From: Chinchilla lanigera
Lineage: Eukaryota; Chordata; Mammalia; Rodentia; Chinchillidae
Assembly (NCBI RefSeq): GCF_000276665.1
Contig: NW_004955446.1
Location: 10,673,308 to 10,737,307 of the forward strand
Length of the DNA: 64,000 nt
Direction: 5' to 3'
A program made the position numbers and the translations under genes. The notes below the pieces were generated by a model, which was not told the DNA's origin, did not search any database, and was given only the letters and a program-made list of their open reading frames with translations. Numbering within the stretch: the first letter of the stretch is position 1; each line of letters begins with the position of its first letter. This document shows positions 40,101-49,100 of this stretch, piece after piece.

Positions 40101-43100
40101 TCAGTAGTAGAGCGCTTTATCTACCATGCACAAGGCCCAAGGTTCAAGCCCCAGAAAGTGCACAGGGGCAGGGGTCCACAAACAAACTATTAACTGCAAG
40201 AAAAATGAAACCAAATACAACAGGTTAACAGGCTATGACCAAGTCATGCTTGTCTAAGGAACAGCATTATAGGGGTGGAAAAAATCTTTTGTTTACCACA
40301 CGAATGAGTTAAGTTCCATCTACATATATAAACTTCTAAGAATACTGATTTAACATCCAATACCATAAACTAGAGTCCCTTTCACTTATTATTTCCTGAA
40401 TTTAAAAAATATCATAGGACATATAGAAAAAGTATTTGATAAAACTGAGTAGATCCACTCATGATTTTAAAAAGGCAGTATCGGGGCTGGGGGTTTAGCT
40501 CAGCGGCACAGCGCCTGCCTGGCAAGCGCGAGGTCGAGTTCTATTCCCGGTATGGAGGGGGGAGCAGTATCTCAGAAACTAAGGTAAATCTGATAGGATA
40601 CATCTATTAAAATCCTCTAAGATATAATGGCTAAGTATTAATGATATTCATTTTAATAATCCCTCAGTTCCTCATACTGGGTCACAGATACCATACCATA
40701 CTCTGGAGTATGGTACCAAAGCCCACACCATACTTTTCTAATGAAAATATATACTTTATTGTAACACAGCTGGCTGTGCGTCTCAGTAGCTGCCCTCATA
40801 GAATATAGGAAGCAATCTTTGTGTTCACCCTTGTGATATGGTGCACGCACATGTGTCACAGTATAAATGGGTGAGTTTTACCTATATTATGTGCTGTTAC
40901 ATTTTTGTACATTCACAATTTTTTATTAAATGTTTTCTTTTGATTTTTCTTGAAGAATTAGCCCTATTCAGTACAATGTCACATGAAGATCCACTTATAC
41001 AATTTTCAGAGGAAGTTGAAAGTGAGTCATCAAATGACTCTGCTACTGATGATGACTTGGATCATGTAAGCCAAAGAAGTTAGCAATATATCAAAAAGAG
41101 ATATAACAGACAGAAGAATGAAGACCTTGATGCAGATGAGGAACATTAATGTAAATATTTGACAGGACAAAATGCTACAAAATGGTCATGAATACCTAAA
41201 CGATCCAATGTTAGAGCTAGGTCAGAAAATGTTCCTAGGTTCTTGCCAGAGATGAAACCTACAGGACTGAATGCCAACACTGTGATTCAATGTTGGGAAC
41301 TGTAACAGATGGTATGCTTAGAGATATTCTGAAATACACTAATAATGACATACAAGAAAACATTCTATATGCATCAACAGTAATACTCAAAGCCTCCACA
41401 GCAGAACTTTATCATTCTAATAGTAAGAATCTAAAGGATTTATAGAAAAGTGACAGATGTGGCACTGACATTTTTAGAACAGTAACACTCAAAAGATGTG
41501 GTTTCCCCTTCATATTGCCTACATTTTGACAACAAAAAGACCCGCCAAAAAAGAAAATAGAAGTCTGACAATTTGGCTACTTGCTCATTTGTTGAAAGCT
41601 TTGTTTCAAACTGTCAAGCAATTTATACACCATCTGAACACATGACAATTGACAATTTGCATCATTTCATGACTGTTGAAGCTTTAGGCAATGTATGTCA
41701 AATAAACCTTCCAAATATGGTATAAAAATATATACCCCAGTAGATGTGAAGACTTTTTACACCTTGAACTGGAACTCAGCTCCCAAGTCTTTCTTTGTGC
41801 AGTGACAAACCCTATGACTTTGTGACTAGACTTGTACCGACTTCAAAAAGTAACCCAAATGTCACATTCGACAACTGGTTCACTAGTTACTCATTGATGT
41901 TACACTAGCTAAAAGAACACTAGTTTACCAGCTCAGTAACTATTTCCAAGAACAAAGCTAAGATTCTTCATAAAATGCTGCAAGTTCACAACAGAAAAAT
42001 GTATAGTACAATCTTTGGACTTCAGAAATACAAAACTGGCCTCCTATATAGTGAAGAAAAACAAAATGGCATTCATTCTGTCAACATTACACCATGACGA
42101 TAAGATTAACAGTGAGGTTAGGCATGGTGGTGCACATCCGCCTGTAATTTCAACACTCCTAGGCTGAGGCAGGAGGAGTTCAAGACCAGTCGGGACTACA
42201 TAGTGAGAGTCTGTCTCAAAAACAACAAAAGATTGAAAATGAATCCTCAACACATATGAAGACAGAAATGATCACATTTTACAACAAAATGAAAGGTGGA
42301 GTGGATGTTGATGAGTTATACAGCAACTAAGTCACTCAAGACAGTGTAGGCCAATGGTTGTGTTTTTACTCAGGCTAAACATGTGAAGCATAGTTTCATA
42401 GTTTATAAAGAAAGTAACAAGCACAAAATATCACAGAAATTTTCTTAAAGGATTGGGACTGGAACTGAAAAACGATCAATTACAACAGAGAAAACACTAT
42501 GTATCTGCCCAAATAACTTCTTAAAAAAGAATTCTGGAATAGTCCAGTGAATAGAAAGACAAAGTATCACCAAGAACTTCACAAAAAGAGCAGCAAGATG
42601 TCCTATCAAAGACAGGAAAACAAAAACCATGTGCTATCAGTGCAAGTGATACTTGTGTATGGAACATCCTATTGTCATGTATGAAAATTGCGTTAGGTGT
42701 GCTAATTGAAGGAAAGATTGTTTTTGTGGTAGAGTTTTATTTGTATTTTCACTGTAGTTCACAGAGGAATTTATTTCTGCTGTTATGTTTTAGATTTAGT
42801 AACAGTAAAATCAAGGAAGTTGATGTAGAAAATGTTATTTACTCTAACACTCAGTATATATCTGATGTTATATTCCATTGAAATTTCATTTTCATGCTAA
42901 GTGGACACTGTATATTGTAATAGGAAGTTCCTGACAAAGAAGACAGGTGGCAAGTATGATCTGCAAAACAGGAAAGAAAAGCTAAGCACACGTAGTGTCA
43001 GGGTAAGAGATATGTGTATGAAATATGCTGTTGTCATATGTGAAGACTGCCTTTGGTGTGATAATTGAACCAAAGATTATTTCGGTGGTCAAGTTTTGTT

Positions 43101-46100
43101 TGTTTTCATTGTAATTCACATAGGGATTTATTTCTGCTGTTATTTTTTTAGATTCTGTAAGCAGGTAAACAGCTGATGTTGAAAATGATGTTTATTCTGC
43201 ATACTCATTACATATTAAAATTTAGTATTTTATTGATATTTCTCCTGTTAAGTATACATTGTTTAATAAAACTCATAAAATTAAAAATAGTAACTCATCA
43301 AAAGAAATATTCCTAAAAAATAAACATGGATGTTACATACCTCCACAATGCATTTAAAAAAAAACGGCCATGATTCCCCCTGGGGGAGCTATAAGCAACA
43401 ATATTCACCATCACCACTTAATATTAGTCTATACACTTCTGCCAGGCACACCAAGAACACAAGGCCTTAACCATTTTATTTCTATAACATTTCTTTGGAT
43501 TGGGTTTATGCTGCAATTTCTTCCAGCATAAACAGGATAAGAATGAAGTCAGGACATTTAAGGAAGGGGTGCAATAAATAATTAACATCATCATCAACAA
43601 AACACTACAGAGCAAGCTTTTCATAAATAGACATCTCAATGAACTTTACTACCAATGTGAATTTTCTCATCCTCAACCTAAAAGTATAAATATAACACAT
43701 TTTCTATGCAAGCTAACATTGCTCACACTGTTAAATGTTAGTACATTATTATTAACCATAGTTTTTTAAATGTTGCCATTAAAGAAAATTAATAAAGTAC
43801 TGTATACTCTTATCTGGCCACAGATACAAATACGAAAATATATTCTTCACTGTAGAAATTTGTAACATTTTATTTCTTCTTGTTTAAAAAGAAAAAAATA
43901 ATACCCCACTTTCTGTTTTCATCTCCTACCATCCACCTGCACTTTTAATACCACACCTCTGGGATCTTCTTTCTTCAAATAATTACTGCTGCAAAAAGAT
44001 TCAGCAGCCTGTTTACAGCAATTACTTTATCATCTCTCCCAGGTAAGATGATGGGAATAAGAAGCATCTAAACCAAAGGAAATTTTCTAACTATCTAAAT
44101 TTTTCAGTCTCCATGACTACTCCAATAGTCCTTCAAAATAAAAAGTTACTCTTGAAACTGCATACCAGAGCTTACTACAGGAACATGAAGTTGAAACTTC
44201 TGGTTATATATGAAGTATGATCAAAAATTACAGTGAATGCTTAAATTTTTAACATTTATTGAAATTACTGAAAGATACTGCCATTAAACCCACTCAAAAT
44301 ACTGCCCTCTTCACTTCAAACACACTTCTCATCACTCTTATCACTTTCTGAAGTAGTTCTGGTCCTCTTTTGTAAATGTCTTTAGTTGCCCTGCCATGGT
44401 TGTGCAGGTGTCCTGAATGTCTTCAAACATTTACCTTTGTGAAGATAACTGATTTTGGGGAAGAGCCACAAGTGGCATGGTGACAGATGCAGTGAATATG
44501 GTGGATGAGGACACATTGTAATGTTTTTATGAGACTGCCTTTCTGTTGAATGGGATGTGGTAGGGACATTTACCACATTTTGGGTCATACCTCATAAGAC
44601 ATGAAAGAGAACTCCATACTGTCTACACCATGTACATGATGCATGGGATAAATTTGTCCAAAGTGAGGGAAAATTTTCATGGGGGTTAGTGGCAGTGTCT
44701 TTTTCTACAATAACTTTTAAATTTAAGTGTTCACTCCATTTTCAGCCACACTGCATATCTATAGGCATTCAAAAATACTACGTAAAATTTACTTGCCATT
44801 ATGCATCACAATCAATAGTTCAAAATCCAGATAAAATCAGCCATATGCAGTTTAGAATTTCACCACATGAGGGGGCTAAAATTCTATCTATCTCAAAATC
44901 ACCATTAGTACAGTTGTGAAAATAATTTTACCCTTAATTCTTTACATCACTTTTCTAAACAAAAACAAAAAGCAAACAAAAAAAACACTACCATGACAGT
45001 AAAATAGAAAATACAACAGTAATGAAATCCTGTCCCATTTATTCAGGACAAGATTACAAGGGAAGAAATGATACAAGTCTCCAGTGGAAAACAAGTGGTT
45101 AATTATAAATGAGAATTCATGACTAGTGATTTTGAAAAATGAAAGGATAAGGGACAGAAAAGATATAATTAAAAATAGTATCACTAAAACGCCTGTGCTT
45201 GTGTTCGTCAAAACCACTTGGTTAAGGAAAAAGAAATATAAAATACTGCTACAGTAAAGAATTATGATTCATAACAACTTTCTGCAGTTAACGTTCAGTT
45301 AGAAGACTTTAGAATAAACTTCAAAATTCTCAAAATCAAGTCAATATCACCATCATCTTCATCATTACCATGAGGGTCTGCACATATTAATAGGTTTTAA
45401 AAAGCAGTAAGGATTTCATTACATATTAACAATTATCTGTATTTACCCCAAATTAACATTTAAAGGAAAGAATTAAGTATTTCTTTTACCAGTTTGCAAC
45501 TTTATTTTGCAGATGCTATTATTGTTCTTTATGCAAACCATGAGAGTCTTTAAAAATTAAAATTAGCCTAATACTTATTTCAGAGAAACCGACAAGAAGA
45601 AATAAAGTGGGAAACGCAAACCCATGTGTATCCAGGTTCTAAATCTGGCCTGAGAAGAAATAATCTCTCCTGAAAGCATAAGAGCAGCTGGAGAATAAAG
45701 CAAATTCTAGACAGCTAAAGGAGGGAGAAATAGAGAAAGAGTAACAAGAGATCTTGGTATCTTAACCAGTAAGTCTCCATTTTTTAAGTCCCTTTTTTAC
45801 TTAAGTCTATGAAACAAAATTTTCAGTCATTTTACAGAATTCCAAAATAAGTCTTCTGTAAATAAAACAGAACAGCAGATGCATCCTAGATTCTAGTCCA
45901 GGATAACACTAATTAGCCATGTGAAAACAAGCGAGTTAACTTTCCAAGTATAAAATGGAAAGGTAAATTCTTTAAAGAATTGTAAAGAACTGAGAATTCC
46001 GCCAGCTCAATGCATCATTTCCAATATAGTATGAGCCACATTTATTACAGCCTGACAAATCCTTTTTCGAGAAACAAATTTCCAAAGTATATAATCATTC

Positions 46101-49100
46101 TCTTAAGAACTGGTTTTAATAAAGTTCTCTAAGACGTGTTTGTACACCTGAAGTTACTAAATAAATGTCTCACTCTAATAAAGCTTAATCAGTAGCCCAG
46201 CATATATACTCTCCAGATACTCTCGCCTGGTTCCTCTGCACTACAGATGAAACAAAGTAGAAGACAGATGTTAAGTGAGGTACACTACTGGGAGGTACAT
46301 GCTGCTAAGTGTTTCCATCTAAAGCACTACCAAAGAAAAAAAAAGTTGAGTTTTTTCTAACCAAATTTGAAGTTTTTATAGCTTAAAATCACCAAAAAAA
46401 AATTTTTTTTTTTGGTCTTTTTGAGACAGGGTCTCGCCATGCAGTTCAGGCTGATCTTGAGCTCACTTTGTAGCCCAGGCTGGTCTCGAACTCACAACAA
46501 TCCTCCTGCCTCAGCTCCTGAGTGCACACGCCACCATGCTGGGCTAGAAGTAGTGTGTTTTACAGGTATACAATCAGGTTTTTGGGGTTTGTTTTTCGTC
46601 TTTTTTGAGATGTTTTTCGTCTTTTTTGAATTCACTATGCAGTTCAGGTTGGCCTTGAACTCATTTTGTAGTCCAGGATAGTCTTGATCTCACAATGATC
46701 CTCCTGCCTCAGCCTATTAAACACTGGGAGTACAGACATGCACCTCACCTCTAAAATTAAAGACTGCTTAAGATGTACACACAATAAATGGATAATGTTT
46801 TCTCTTCCTTCATGTAATACAGAGGCATCAATAAATCACTTGTTAGATAAAATAAGGTACCTTCAGAATAACTGTAAGTATAGAGCCCTGTAGAAAAAGC
46901 AATTATTAAGTTGATCTCTATTCTAACAGCGTGTGGTATAATCAGGGTCTCTGTTCCTGATTCCTGGTCATACAATTTAAAATCTCTAAGTAGAATTCCT
47001 AACTGATAGTATATTATCTTCTGCTATTGATAATGAAGCCCTTTAACCCATCTGGGCTTATGCTAATGAGGTTAATTAGAGTGGTAGCCCCCCCATTGTC
47101 TGAGGAAGCTCTGAATCTCCTTGTCCAACACAGTACTCTATCCATTCACATCCTTTATAAAAAACAGGCGAAGTATGTATTTCTGAGCTATATAAGTCAT
47201 CCTAGCAAATTAATCAAATCAAATGGGAGAAGGGAGTGTGGGGGTGGGGCGTCCCCAGAAACTGTTGTTCGTAATCAACTAATCAAGAAAACAGGTGTCA
47301 TGGACATCAAGAATGTGAGAACCCCAGGGTAGTGGTGCATACCTGTAATCTCAGCACTCAGGCAGCTGAGGCAGGAGGATCAACATGGTTCAAGGCGAGC
47401 CTGGGTTACAAAGTGAGTTCAAGGCTGGCCTGAACTGCATAATGAAACTCTGTCTCAAAAAGACCAGAAAAAAAAGGGTGGGGGGCATCTACTAGGACTG
47501 AAACTTTAATCTGTAGAAACAGAGATAATGTCAGAATTCAAATGAATTACAGTATACTCAGTTGGTATACACTGGTATATAGAGGAAAGCACATCTGGTC
47601 AAAGAACTGTTTCATATTTGACAGCACAGAAAAAAAAATTTTTTTTCCTCTTTTGAATAAGGCAAAAAAGACAGAAAATCTATTAAACCTAGTGTTTGCT
47701 CACTATATAGATTCTTTAGCCTAGAGAAGCCAAAATATAAATTTTATATGTACAATGAACACAGCTAAACTGAACCCAAATATAAATTATAAAAGAAGCC
47801 TCAAGTGGTAAGAAATTAACTGTTAATTATGAAAAAAGATGATTAAGAATTTACTTTTGTAGAAATAAAGGCTTGAATTCTTTACTATCAGCTCCTTCTC
47901 CAATTTCCTCATTATTCTGAGGCCAATATTTAGACCACTACATCTGTCTGTGGTTGTTCTGTATGTCTGCACACCAGACAATGATAAGAAACCCATTAAA
48001 AGTTACCAACAACCACCCCCACTAATGAGGTGAAATAATCAAAAGGATTTAACGAAAGAAACAGAGTATTTCCCAGTTTTCAATCAGACTACTGGTTCAA
48101 AGGAATCACTAACAGGCTCACAATCTATGTGAAGAAAAGCCTACTACTAACACATTGGAAAATTTTCTTATTTTCTTGAAAACAGATGCCAACTCCATAC
48201 AACAATATTGGATATCTGTAAATATATTTGTACAAAATATGGTTTTGTTTTTAAATAAAAGGAACACTTCTTGGTGAGTGCTTTAAAGTTAACATCACTC
48301 CTGAAACTTTAGTCATGTGCCATTCAAAGCCTTATTTATATGAAGAAGTTTTCCAGCTACATGCGTAACACATTTTATACAGGGAAAAAGTAAAGCAGGT
48401 TATCAGAATAGTATAGAAATTTTGAGTCAATGTTTCTTACTTAATTGTGTGCCCTTGGGGAAATTTTTATTATTTTTTGTTTTTATTTTCATTAGTACAA
48501 ATTTGCAGCACATTAATCATTACATACATCATGGGGAGTTTAAATGTTTTGTTTTTAATAGTTGGAACTGTTAAAAATTTTGAACTACTAAAACTCAAGA
48601 ACTCTTAGGAACTCTTGAGTCACAACCTACTATCCCTCCCATCCACTCTGTGCAATTAAGACAAGTATCTTAAAAAGACTTGGCTCCTTGACCTCTTGGC
48701 TCCTAAACAAGAGGTTCTAGCTCACTGGCAGAGTCAGGACGCCAATACTGAGATCTTATCTCCTCCTAGTAGAACTGAAGAGGCCAAATTCCAGGCGAGC
48801 AGTCAAAAAAAGCAGGGGTTCCTTTCCTTATCTTCCTATTTCCCTTTCAAAGAATGCAGGCTCTATTTCAGAGTCATCAAACCAATCAATAAGGGCCCCA
48901 GCTGTTCTTGGTCCAGCTGCCTAAGATTTTGCCTATGGTAAAAAGGAGTTTTTAAAAAGAACTGACTTTATTTGAAACAGCACAAGAAAGTTCAAGCCTA
49001 ACAATGCTCTTGGAAATGATGGTGATTTTTAGTAACTAAAAAAGCAAGAACACATCAGTAGCTACTCTCAGTGAAAAGCAACAAGCTAAACCATTAGGTT

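Larger units (their letters stand above)
40690..43275 (+). mobile_element. piggyBac-type DNA transposon fossil
   Basis: A decayed transposase reads on the + strand from about 40976 (MSHEDPLIQFSEEVESESSN, acidic N-terminus) to the TGA at 42707-42709. With the B1 at 42115-42232 removed it is about 540 codons, near the family's usual size. Readable landmarks: GQNATKWS, FLPEMKPTGLNANTVIQCWE, SKYGIKIYTPVDVKTFYTLN, the DNWFTS motif (VTFDNWFTSYSLML, first Asp codon at 41870-41872), FYNKMKGGVDVDELYSN, and a C-terminal Cys-rich tail (CPIKDRKTKTMCYQC, then ENCVRCAN). Many stops and frameshifts; not functional. GVDVDE appears to have lost a residue compared with the usual D-x-x-D spacing. TTAA-flanked terminal inverted repeats were not found, so the ends are uncertain. 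Confidence 0.85.

Noticed and set aside
47027..47332. 101-codon + strand ORF
   Set aside because: No recognisable domain, runs into a B1 SINE; likely chance.
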